From: Siphlonurus alternatus
Lineage: Eukaryota; Arthropoda; Insecta; Ephemeroptera; Siphlonuridae
Direction of reading: 5' to 3'
DNA: 64,000 bases
Assembly (NCBI GenBank): GCA_949825025.1
Contig: OX463786.1
Location: 16,997,911-17,061,910 of the forward strand
The notes under the pieces are model-generated. The model did not search any database. It was not told the origin of the DNA and worked only from the letters and a program-made list of their open reading frames with translations. The translations under genes were made by a program, and so were the position numbers. Positions 34,536 through 47,969 of the stretch are shown piece after piece (positions within the stretch are counted from its first letter, which is position 1; every line of letters begins with the position of its first letter).

Positions 34536-37500
34536 ATGGCAGCTGATCATTTTGGACCAGTTGCCTTAAAATGGGATCCCAAAAATCTGGAGATACGGAC
34601 AATGTCTGTAGAAAAAACATTAGAACCTTTGGTTCTGCAGGTAAATATTTGTCAACTGTCCATTTAAAAGTTGAATCTACTTTTTACAGCTTTCTTCATA
34701 GAGTCAACTGATTTTGCGATGTTCTCACCGTCCTATCCAAACCCATGTAAAAATCAACAATCAATTGCTTTTTTGGGCAAAAAAGAAATTTTTTAGAGAA
34801 ATATAAGTTCTTGATTCATATCAAAAGGTACCTAAAATGGGGGGAGGGGGAGATAGGAGAAGTTATAGTTGTGGAGAACAAAATTAAATTTTCTAACATC
34901 GTGGCTTAATTAACGTGGAGAAAATTTTCCTGTCAGGTTAAAAAATAAAGTATGATTTATTATGATCACCTCAAAATGTATGCAACACAAGTTTTTTTTT
35001 CTTCTATTTGCCATTGAAATACAATGCATACTGCATGTAAATCATTCTCAACCAGTTTTCTATCATTTCTATTATAATTATGATCAATAACTTTCTAATC
35101 TGAAGTTATCGTTTAATGACTAATGGAAAGCTGTTTGTTTTCTATTTGTATGATGGTGTATGTATACTGTATCAATTGTTAGTTTTAAATTCAATTCAGT
35201 GTGATATATCATGATATGCAGCTTAAAAAAAACACACACAAATACTTGACTTGACTTCTGCAGACTACTACATGCTGTTAGCCTGAGAACATTTTTGTTT
35301 TTAAAAACAGGTTCACAAGGGGTCATTGACTTATGTTTTGTGTGCACCAGGTTACAACACTTGTGAGCACCAAAGGTCCCTCCAAGAAGAAGAAAGGTCG
35401 TTCGAAGCGCGCCCACGTTCTGGTAGCTGCCGTTGAGAAGGCAACGGAGAACTTCATGAAGAACGGAGAGTTGATAGCTTACGAAAACCCGGACATCAAG
35501 CAGGAGATGCTGTCGGCCGTTGAGGAGGTTCGCAAGACAGGTTAGTATTGAGGTGGATGTACTTTATGACAAAATTGAAGTCCTGTTGGACTTAAATACG
35601 TATCAGTTATTAGTAGAGATAAGAAAATTCAGCACAAAGCTTTTGCCAAGAAGATGTAGATATTCCCTTTCACTTAATACCATTTATTTTCATTTATGCT
35701 ATGTATTTAATTCACCCCAGTTTCTATTAACTTGGAGATTGGAATTTCACTCTGTAATATCCCGATGTTGTCACTGAATCAATCTTTTTCCATTGGCTTA
35801 TGAAATGAAAGGGTCACATTTCATAAATAATTTAAAAAACGCTATCAGGTGAAATAAAATAATTATATGTATGTACATCCTTAGCCAACAGTCCTTTAAA
35901 GATAATTCTCTCCTTACCCTTTCCTTCCCACTGCAGTTTTTTAATGAAAAAAATGTAATAATCATAACAAAACTCTTGTTTTGCTCTGAAAACATCCAAT
36001 TTCTCTCTGTACTGCATAATTATTTCATACATTTTGACTGCATGTCTAACTATGACTGACATCTACAGGGGAGGCAATGAGCCTGGCAGCTCGAGAGTTC
36101 GCTGATGACCCATGCTCCTCCCTGAAGCGAGGCAACATGGTGCGCGCGGCTCGTAACTTGCTGTCTGCCGTGACGCGCCTGCTCATCTTGGCCGACATGG
36201 TGGACGTTCATCTGCTGCTCAAGTCTCTGCAAGTGGTGAGTCAGGGTCAAGTAGAGAGGGAACTATTCACTGACAAGTTGATATATACAAGTACTGAATG
36301 CTCTGTACAGTACTTTGTATCGGTATGTTATTTAATTTTTTGTCACTATCAACAATATGCATACTCCATATTTTCTCAATTTAAAAGTTGGATAAATTAA
36401 ATTACCTGGCTGATATTGAGAAGTAATTTCATTTACTTTTTTTTTTTTTTTTTTATGAGTATCTTCATAAAAACAGAGTCTAGCCATCCCAAAATCATTA
36501 TAGTGTAGTTCATAGACTGTGACAACGCCGAGAGCAGAGCAGGGGTGCTTAGTATTGTTTGTGCTGTCCCAAGGTGTACATATAGATAGCATTAGCATAA
36601 CATCATTTTTTTTTTGTTTTTTGTTTTTTGTAAATTCACTACATACAGTACATTTATATTTCAAGTTCACAATATTGCTTCCTTTAAATAGTCTTTTAAA
36701 GAGTAAAAAAAAGTAAAGTATCCCTTCTTACTGTGTCACTAAATGTGAGATGCTTACCTTTTATTTCTTGTCCAGGTGGAGGATGACCTGGAGAAGATCC
36801 GAGATGCCTCTAGTCAGCCTGAGCTGCTGGAGAGTATTCGTTCGTTCGGTCGCAACGCCTCGGAGCTGATGATTCAAGCGGCCAAGCGTCAGCAGGAGCT
36901 CAAGGACCCACAGCTGAGAGACGATCTCGCAGCGGCCAGGGCAGTCCTCAAGAAGCACTCCACCATGCTGCTCACCGCCTCCAAGGTACGAAATTGACAG
37001 AAAGGTTCAGGTTTTTCAGTTATGTAATTTGATAAAATAAGTAACAGGTTTCTGAATTACAGTATCTATTTGTATTTTGTTGAAAATTCGAGATTTTGCT
37101 GACTGATTGTCACTGACTTCATGTGTCATTTCCTTTTGAAAAAGTACTTCTTCCTTCCTGGTACTTTTGAACCACAGTACAGTACTTGAATACTTTTTCA
37201 TACAGTATTAAAATAATGGTTGTTATGTAAAAGACATTTTTCATTTCTCTCCCCCCACCCTTTTTTTTAATTTTGAGAAAATTTGTTAATTATTTATCTT
37301 TTTATTCTGATTTTTATTTTCTGTATTTTTATGGGAATCTTAAAACATACAGTACTGTATTTAAAATAGTAGCACTTAACACACTAACTCCTTGTGTAAT
37401 GAATTTATTATAATGTAATGAAAACAAAATGTCTTCCCCCAGGTTTATGTGCGTCATCCAGAGCTTGCTGCTGCCAAGGCCAACCGCGACTACGTGTTCA

Positions 37501-40500
37501 AGCAAGTGTGTGAGGCGGTCAACACCATCTCTGACGTCGCCCAGGGCAAGGGACCCAGCATGCCCCAGCAACCATACGATGGGCCTGGAGAGCTCGCTGC
37601 TGCTTTGGATGACTTTGACGTAAGATTTTCTCATTCTATGAAGAGTGTTCAGTGTGATTTTTGCTTCACACTAAGAGGAAAATATTTAAATTGTAAGAAA
37701 CTAGTGAAAGTACCATGCATGGTTAACACTGGATATATGACAATGAAGTTCCTGTAAATTTATATAATTCAATATTAAATAATACAAGAAAAATAGTTTC
37801 AAAGGAGTACGGTAATCATGTATGTATAAGCAAAAATGTTCAGTAAACTCGTAAAATTAAAATCCTTTTATGTTCATAACTTACTTTAAAACTTAATTTA
37901 TTAATTTTCCATCTACTATTCCACAACTTGAATACAAATTTCTAATTAAAACATCAGGTACAGATTTACGAAACGATAATTTCCTTACAGGAGCGCATCG
38001 TGATCGACCCGCTTGCTTACAACGAGGTCCGCACTCGCCCCTCGTTGGAGGAACGTCTCGAGAGCATAATCTCCGGTGCTGCGCTGATGGCAGATTCTTC
38101 ATGCACACGTGACGAGCGTAGGGAGAGGATCGTGGCAGAGTGTAACGCCGTGCGCCAGGCCTTGCAAGACCTGCTCTCGGAGTACATGTCTAACGTGAGT
38201 ACCGCTTGTCATGTGTGGGTGCTTTTAACTAGGGTGGCTAGAGGTACATGTACAAAGTTATAAAGATATACCCATTATTCGGAAGAAAAGGTGGAAAACA
38301 CACACACACACACATTTTTCTCAATTTTTGTATTATTTTAACTGGCATTATTTTTTCTAATTACTTAAAGGCAGCAATGTTGTTTTCCGTATGGCCTTCA
38401 TTGTTCTAATAGGAATTTTAAAAATTGAAAATGTGAGTTTTTTTGGCATAATTTTAATTGATAAATCGTCGCCTCAGAATGCAAGTCGCGTAAGTACAAA
38501 AAAATTTGATGGGACTTTGAGCTTTAAGTTATATTGAGATAAGGTTCAAAGTTGCATCAAAATTTTTTGTACTTACGCGACTTGCATTCTGAGGCGACGA
38601 AATGCCTACATGCTAGGGGTTTGCAACCTTCTTAAAATTATAACATTGAGGGTAGTCAATCATGACATTGGAATTCTTGTGGCCACATAATCAAAAGTTT
38701 TTATTCTTTACAATATACTACAGTACAGGTTTATGCAGAAATTGTTTTTGTGAATAAGCTTGGACTTCAAGCAAAGGATTTACTTTTTACATACTTCAAT
38801 CTTTATAAAGGGTGAGTTGTGGCCTATGTTTTCCTGCATTTTCAACTTTTTTGTGTATAATTTTTGGGTGTGTTTGGGTTATGGTGTGTCTATTGATTCA
38901 AAAAGAAGCAAATAATATTAACAAATACAGTGAATTCCTGTTTTTTTAAGTAAAATTATGTTACATAAATGTTATTTTCCACAACTTTTATTTAATACAT
39001 ACAGTATTTCTTATGTTGTTAAAAAACTGTTAATTGAAACTTGGTTACAGTATTTAAAAAAAAAAAAAAAAAAAAAACTTCAATTTTTCATTATTCTTTA
39101 TTTATTAAACACAAAGATAGTGTACAGTAATGATTTTTATGTGAACCAAGTTTCTACTGCTGGCATACATCATTTGCTGATTGCTGTGCATCATTTTTAA
39201 AAATTTCCAAATAATAAAATATGTTTTTGATTTACTAAAATAAATCAGTGGTTCTCGTTATAAATTGAAGGTGACGGTATACCGATGTGATTACAGCTTG
39301 AGACAGCCAGGCATCTGAAAAGGAGCGGGGTAAATATTTTGTTATTGTAGTGTGGTTTACCCCTCATCCTTAAATCTATAATCCTCTTATCTGGCTTTAT
39401 AATTACAATAATATATGTTGGCTGCACTAACCCACTGTACCACCTGCAATGGAGTGAGGTGGAGTGATTTTAGGTTTGCAATTAACTTTATTATCTGTGG
39501 AATGAATTGTTGTAGAAAGTTGGGTAGCCAGTTTAATAGAACCAGCTCATCATCAGGAATCTGTTGACCGGCTGCTGAACTTTCTATGATAACTTTTTTC
39601 CATGTTAGAAGGAATTTTCTAAAAAGGTGCAGTAACCAGTTTATTTTATTCATCTCAACACCAGGAACATTAAACTGGCTACTAAATTTCCTATTTTGAA
39701 CCCTTCTATGCAAAATAACTTGATTGCATATCCTTAAATGATCCCACCTCTCCCTACTGTACTACCTGCCTGATTATCAGTGATTGGCTAGGTCATGTAA
39801 ACCCACACCCCTCTTTATTGCACTCTATGATCTAGTCTCAGTAACTTTCACTGTCATTTAGAATGCATTGTTTGTTTTCTGAAGACTTCTTCAAAAAAGA
39901 GAGGACATACAAAAATTAAAAGAATATCAAGAGGCTTTAAGTCAGCTGATTTTGTGTTTTTTCCCACCATCCTTTCTGAACCTATGAAAAAAAGAAAATG
40001 AATGTTATAACAATTTTAATGGTTCTTTTATTAAATAGAATAAAGCAAGTCTTGTATTGTACTGCGTAGCTTATATATTTCGTCGCCTCAGAGTGCAAGT
40101 CGCGTAAGTACAAAAAAATTTGATGCAACTTTGAACCTTACTTCAATATAACTTAAAGCTCAAAGTCCAATCAAATTTTTTTGTACTTACGCGACTTGCA
40201 TTCTGAGGCGACGATTTGTCAGTTTCCTGATGTCTGTTTTGATGTATGAAAGTTACTGTGATTGATCATCATAGTCCCTTCACTTTAACTGTTAGATTGG
40301 ATTGTGTCAGATTCCCAAAACCTTTCTTCACTTGAACTGTATGTTATGTAACTCTTTTGATGTTTGCAGATTGACAAAAATGTATTCACCCTACTGTAAC
40401 GTTGTTATTTGCATTGCTTATCGTAATTGTTGTTCTATCTAATGTCTTACTTCTTTCAGCAGCGCTATAATATTTAGATTGTATGTATTATGTAGTGTCT

Positions 40501-43500
40501 TCTTAACGCAATGGTTGTAATGAAAACATTGTAAATTTCTGTCTGATGAAACACTTTTTCATTGTTAACCGTGGGACGATGAAGTGCCTAATGAAAAAGA
40601 AGCTGCATGGATTTTTGAATTGCATATTTAGACATAAAACCTCGAGTTATGTATCCTCAATTTTTTTCATATATAAATTTTAACCCTAGGTCGTCTACAC
40701 AATATATATGCAATAAAAAATTCCAGGTTGTCCATTCCGCCTACAAGAGAACACAATGTAATTTGTTTATATATTTAATGCTAATAACCTGCATCACTTT
40801 TACACCTATTGGCAATTTTTCCATAATTTGAATCAACAATGTGTTGATCTCATTGCCGGACAGACATAACTTAACAATGTTTTGTTTACAAACAACGAGC
40901 AGAAGACTTTTTTGTACCAGCTTTGATTATTCATACCTCAAAATCAAATCTGATAGTTCATAAATCAACCACTATGTAATTTAAATTATAAATGAGGGCA
41001 CCACCATACTTTTTATTGTGTGCTGTGCAAGTTATTATCAATGCTGGTATTTTGTTAGTTAGGATTTAGTCAACACAAATAATGAATATATAGTGATTGT
41101 ATTATGAATGTGTAATTGAGCACATAATTTTTCTAGCTGTAGATGTCTATTAGGTTTTTTGTGAGCACAATCAGTAGAAAATAATGCATTAGATTTAGAA
41201 TGATTAATGATTATTAATTGTTTGAAAGCAAACCAAGTAAAGCCAAGACATTTTTTTTTTATTCGAAAAATGAAGAAAATTTAATTTTACAGACATTTTT
41301 TTTTAAAGTTTTAATTGTTTAAAACTTCCTGGAAATTTGAAGTCAAGTAGGGGTAATTTGAGTTAAATATAATTATATTTCTTACAGAAGCTTAATTTTA
41401 CTCTGCACTAAAACCTGTTCAGATGATTACCATTACAATTTAACTTACATTTAAAAAGAAAAAAAAAATGATTGTTTAACTTTCTAGTATGTAATAGAGT
41501 TAGAGTATTCCTGGAGTATAAAAATATTAAGCTATATTTACATGGTACAATTTTTGGATTTTTTTTTTTATTGCAAGATATTGATAGAATATGTCAATTT
41601 ATAGTATTATATTTTATAATAACTTTATTAATTTTTCCTTTCCCTAAGCAACCTTTTTAATAGAGGTGTTTTAATATGCTGTGTCAGTTAAGCATGAGTT
41701 TAATATGCTTAAATTAGCTTTAATCAAGCTTTAAGCCTTAGTATCATCAGTGCAGCAATCCAATAAAATCTAGTTTCCTTGTGCCAAAAGTGTGTAAGCA
41801 TTTAAACATATTCATATTTGCCATTAATGTTTAATTGGCATGTCTTACATCAATGCTGAAGATGTGTTAAAAACCATCTGAAAAATTCCAACATTTTTTT
41901 TATAATTTTATTTCTAGTTCCTGAAAATTTTCAATATTTTATCCCCAGTTCCTGTGTCTAATTTGCAATAAAATATTATAGAAAATGTACCATGTAATAT
42001 TAGCTAGCATGTAAGAGAGAGATATATTACGATTGCTGGTCAGATATATAAACTAAAGACAGGACAGTGCAGAGAAAGGTCAGTCACAATACCCCATACA
42101 AAGATATGTCTGTGTCGCTGTACTGACTTTGTGTCTCCGTGTGTCGCAGATGGGCGTGAAGGAGCGTAGCGACGGTCTGGACAGAGCTATCGATCACATG
42201 TGTCGCAAGACCCGAGATCTTAGGAGGCAGCTGCGTAAGGCTGTCGTTGATCACGTCTCAGACAGGTGAGGGGGAAATTTATCTGAGTTATTCCACATCG
42301 TCATTCTTTCTCATTTCTATAAAATAAGCATATTTGAGATCATGGGAATCAAAGTCATGTATAATGTTCTATTTATGGGACATAAACAAAGAAGATAAGA
42401 AACTGAACGTGAGTTAAAAGTGAATTTAATAAAATCAATTTTACTATCAATTAATCAATCACAAATTAAGATTTAGGTTAATTCCCTTTATGTCTCTTAA
42501 TTGTGGGGGAGAGGGTGCTTACTGTACTGCTGTGTAAATTTCATTTAAATTTCAGTCTTAAAGAAGAATCCACTAGTGCATATAAATTTGTGGAGAGAGT
42601 ATTAAATATATTCTAATATTTTAAATGCTCTGTGTACATCTCTTCTGTCATATTCAGTATAAATTATCAGCATGAGTTTTATGATCATTTCAGTTTGTTG
42701 AAGACGAACACTGATAATCAAACATTATCTTATCTTCTGTTTGAGTAACAATGGTTAACATTTCAGCTTCCTGGAGACAAACGTGCCACTGCTGGTTCTG
42801 ATCGAGGCTGCTCGTGCCGGCAACGAGAAGGAGGTGGAAGAGTACGCTCTCGTTTTCACCGAGCATGCCAACAAGCTCGTTGAGGTTAGTACAGCGAGGT
42901 CGTCTAACAAGTGAACAAGTAGTATGAAAATCAGAGCTTTCTACTTGTCATTATTACCTACAAAAATGACAATATTTTTTGCCGTTATTTTATTTCGAAT
43001 TGGTATTGCTTGCCTATATGTTATACAAAATACAAGTTTTTACTAATTTCAGGACTAAAACTGTATTGGTTTTAAAATATTTTCTAAATTTTTCTGGTGA
43101 CTTGAATTTTATATGCCTCATTATTAATTAAAAATTTCAAACAAAAACAAATACAAATCATTTTCAGAAGTTTTTCAACCTTCAATTTTCATGCATTGAT
43201 TTGGTCAAATCGTGATTCACCTCTATTTTTGTGTTTTTACTTATTTTCCAAACACTGTAACTTTTAATTTAATTTTTGTACTGGTTATTACATATTAACA
43301 CTGATGATGTATGTTCAGGTGGCCAACCTGGCCTGCAGCATGAGCGGCAATGAGGATGGAGTGAAGATGGTGCGCTACGCAGCAGCCCAGATTGAGAACC
43401 TGTGCCCTCAGGTAATATATTTTCTGTTTTTGATATCAAAAATTTAATAGTGGAAATCAAATTTGTTGAAAGCATGATTTACAATCCTCAATGCACATAA

Positions 43501-44282
43501 CAGAGAAATTATATTTTTTGGTTTTCCTGAAAAATATACTTTATGGCTAGGAAATTAAAAAAAACAATCAAACAAGCATAAATAAAAAATAAAATAAAAT
43601 TGCATACCTTCCAGAAAATCAGAGTAAACAGACCGCTTAAATTTGAACCCTATGATAACCTCCAGTTGGTCTATGTGCCTGCTATTTAACTACTAGCTGC
43701 AATTAAAATATTTTAGGAGTTGGCAATATATTATAAAAATAGACCTTTCTCATTTCAAGTAATTTTTTTATGTCTTAAACAGATCAAATATTTAATGTCA
43801 TACTTTGATCACCAAGCCCTAACAATTCTCTACAAATGACCAAATCATTGTTTCTTAATTTCTCTCCAAGTGACGTCTCTAACTGTTAATCTGCCCAGGT
43901 GATAAACGCTGCCCGCATCCTGGCTGCTCGCCCACGCTCCAAGGTTGCTCAAGAGAACATGGACGTCTTCCGTGATGCCTGGGAAAACCAGGTTCGCATC
44001 CTGACAGAGGCCGTTGATGACATCACCACCATCGATGACTTCCTCGCTGTCTCAGGTGAGTGGGGAGCAGCCCATGTAGATGTACAGTAATGTGTTTGGT
44101 ATACTGTAGTTACTGTCAATTGTAGGACTAGGAATTCATTGTCATTTTTAAAAATGTAACCGCAAGATTTTCTCCTTCTGTGACTTCTCGATCAGTAAGG
44201 CCTTGCTGGTTATTCCTATCCTTTCCTTTAAAATATATATCACAACCGAAATGGTTTATTTTCCTTAAATTAAACATTTTTA

Positions 44283-44314
<32 letters not shown>

Positions 44315-44353
44315 CTGGCAGCTTGTGTCCAAATTTCAAACCATGACATACCT

Positions 44354-44409
<56 letters not shown>

Positions 44410-47400
44410 TTCTATTATTTCTACTTTCAGAAAAAATCTAGTTAGTTACTTAAGTTTGTATCTTCCTAGATACCTAATCTTATCGTAATTTACATTTTCT
44501 GCTTATAATCATACCAAGTTCGTGATTACTGTATTTTGTCACAAGTGAGTAGTGTTAATTGTTAATCATTTCAACAGAGAACCACATTCTTGAGGATGTC
44601 AACAAGTGTGTACTGGCACTACAAGAGGGAGACGCTGATACTTTGGACCGCACGGCTGGAGCCATCAGAGGTCGTTCTGCCCGAGTGTGTAACGTGGTGG
44701 GGGCAGAGATGGACAACTACGAGCCAGGCATCTACACAGAGAGAGTTCTCGAGGCAGTTAAGGTGCTTAGAGACCAAGGTACGTAAAATCAGGAAAATCA
44801 GTTCATAAAAATTTTGCTTCATATGCCTTGTTTTGTGATCCGGCGTTGCAAAAAATAGGGAAGGGAATGGGGGAAAAAAACTGTTATAATGTCATTTGTT
44901 TTGCTAGGGTAATTGTAGTACTGTAACAAAAAAATAAAAATATTTTGTTTCAAAGTTACGAAAAATTACTTATACGTAGTTGAAGGGAGAGAGGGAAAAA
45001 ATTAGTACAAAAATGAAACAAATTATGCAAGATATAGAAACTTTTTCATGAAAAAAATCTAATCTGTTCTTAATACTTAAAAACTCAAACTTAACAACTG
45101 CATGTAACAGCTCTCTCTTTGTACACTGAAGTCCAAGCTACTAATTTATCTAATTTTTACTGCTCTTTAATTAATTATATAATCATCAAATTCCACTAAA
45201 CTAACTTGTTTTGATATATCTCCTCAGTGATGCCGAACTTCGCCCAGCGTGTGGAGGTTGCCGTTGACGCTCTGTCGACAAACCCTCCCAAGGACGTTGA
45301 TGAGAACGAGTTCATTGACGCCTCTCGTCTGGTGTATGACGGAGTGCGTGAGATCAGGCGTGCGGTCCTCATGAACAGGGTGAGTTGTGTGACATTGTAC
45401 CGAAATTCAGGGAAAAGATGTCTGCATGGAAAATATGAGAACTACTGTTCATATTTACACAAGACAGCGCAGAAATAAAATGTCTAGACAAAATGGGAAC
45501 ATAGCTATTTACATGGTAACATTGCCCTGATAGGTCATACACAAAGGAAAGGTGATTAGAATGAAAGCACAATTGTAAAATATCGTAATTTTATTGGGCA
45601 AAAAAGGGACATTTTCTACTTTTATCTCAATACACTTCAGTTTTTATTATACTCTTCTATTTGCTGTAACTTGTGGAAGTCGATCTGCTAATGACTTGTT
45701 TATTATTAGGTGTTTTCTTGTCAAATAAATGAACCACAGTGATGTAACAAAGTACAATACATACAGTATTTTAAATTGAAATTTCTTACAAAAAGAAGAC
45801 AAAATTCCATTGTGTCTCATCAAGCTGTTTGTTGGAGATATTTTTAAATTTAAATTTCTAATGATGTTCGTTGTTGTTTCAGACTGACGAAGAGCTTGAT
45901 CCGGAAGACGTGGAGCTGGACGAACATAACACTGTGGAGACTCGCAGCAAATGTGAGTAGACGTCGGTGTCATTAACTTATTTTTATTGCTGGCAGAGTC
46001 TGATCATGTTTATTAATTCTAATGTCAAAGAAAATTAGTGTTTTGGGGGGAGAATTTTTTTATTTAGGAAACAGCATATTTAAACATAATGCTGTCCCTT
46101 ACTCTAGGCTATAAGGCTTTTTTAATAGTTCAGTAAAAATTAGTCTCTTAAAAGAAGATCCACTAAAAATTTTCCCTATTTTCTGTATCACCTTGCTTGT
46201 CAAGTAATATCTGAACATATTTCCTCCTCCAACCTTTAATTCTGCAGTCAACAATAAGTGTGAACTTTTACTTAAAATTTTATTTTAAATTTAGAGAATA
46301 TTTGTTTTACGTATGCAAAGACCTCAATTTTATTATTTACGCCATAATCCATTCCCAAAGTATCGTCCAGAAATGTTTATTTACCATCACTCAAGCCTTT
46401 TGCAAACATTTGTCATATTCTAACCTGACTTTCATCTCACAGCGAGCGTGCACACCGGTGAACACGGGGTTGATGAGTACCCTGACATTAGCGGGATCAC
46501 GACTGCACGAGAGGCCATGCGCAAGATGACAGAAGAAGACAAGCAGAAGATTGCCCAGCAAGTGGAGCACTTCCGCTCTGAGAAGCTCAAGTTTGACCGA
46601 GAAGTGGCCAAGTGGGACGACACTGGCAATGACATCATCGTCCTCGCCAAGCACATGTGCATGATCATGATGGAAATGACAGACTTTACCAGGTCAGTGG
46701 CTCTCCGTTAACTATTCATCGTGTTGTTGTCGCTTGCTTGCTTGCTCGCTTGCTTGCTTGCCTTTATGTTTGCAGTCACAATATAATTTGCATTGTAGAT
46801 GCCAAGTTTAATGCACATTAACTGCATTAGTTTGATGTAAATAGAAGCTTCAAGTTTTAACTGATTTTGCAGTATTCTCACTGTCTCATCTAAACTTATG
46901 TGTTTTAAAATTGCTGTTTTGGCATTAAAGCAAATTTTGTACAAGAAAATAAGTGGGAGATGTTTTCAAATTAATAGCTTTGAGAAAAAACAACAAATTT
47001 TCTAAGGTGGTAGCTAATAGAGACAATTTTCTCTCAAGAGAACACTTGAAGCCTCTATTGCAAAGGAAGTTAATTTACTTTCTTGAAGAAACAAATCAGT
47101 TTTCCTTGATAGTTAAGATTAAGAATAAAATAATAAAGTAAATAGAGTTAATTTATATCTAAACTGATTACAAAATATGAATCTGCAATTTTAGTTAAAG
47201 ATAGAGTGACATGGTAGAATGCTGTTCCCTTCAAAACAAAATGTCAAGTTGTGCAGTTTATTTGTGATCTCATTATTTCAAACGTAATTTACTATTTTTC
47301 AAAAAATGTCAACCTTTTACTTCACTTTTTTTTATTTGATTTATAGCACAAAGGTGTTAGAAAAAAATATGCATTGAAAATTAAGTTTGGTGGATAAGGT

Positions 47401-47934
47401 AGATAAAGAAAGAGAAAGTAGGGTTGGGAAGGAAGAGGAGAGAGGCATAGGCTTAATTTAAAACTAAAGGTTAATTTATGCTTTGTTTTTTTTTTTACTA
47501 ATTATAACCGCTTTTTATATTAATTTATTTTATAATTTGCTGATTCCAGTAGTTAAATCCTTGTTGTATGCGTCAACACTGGGTGTGTTTGTGTCGTCGC
47601 GTTGCAGGGGCAGGGGTCCTCTCAAGACCACCATGGACGTCATCACCGCGGCCAAGAAGATCTCGGAGGCCGGTACCAAGCTGGACAAACTGACCAGGAT
47701 GATCGCAGACCAGTGTCCAGAATCCTCCACCAAGAAGGACTTGCTGGCATACCTGCAGCGTATCGCTCTGTATTGTCACCAGCTTAACATCACTTCCAAA
47801 GTCAAGGCTGACGTACAGAACATCAGTGGAGAGCTCATTGTTTCTGGGGTGAGTAGTCTAGTGGGAAATTGTATTCTAAAACACAATATTTTGTACCCTT
47901 TGTGCCTACAAAATTATGAAGAAAATAAATCAGA

Positions 47935-47969
<35 letters not shown>

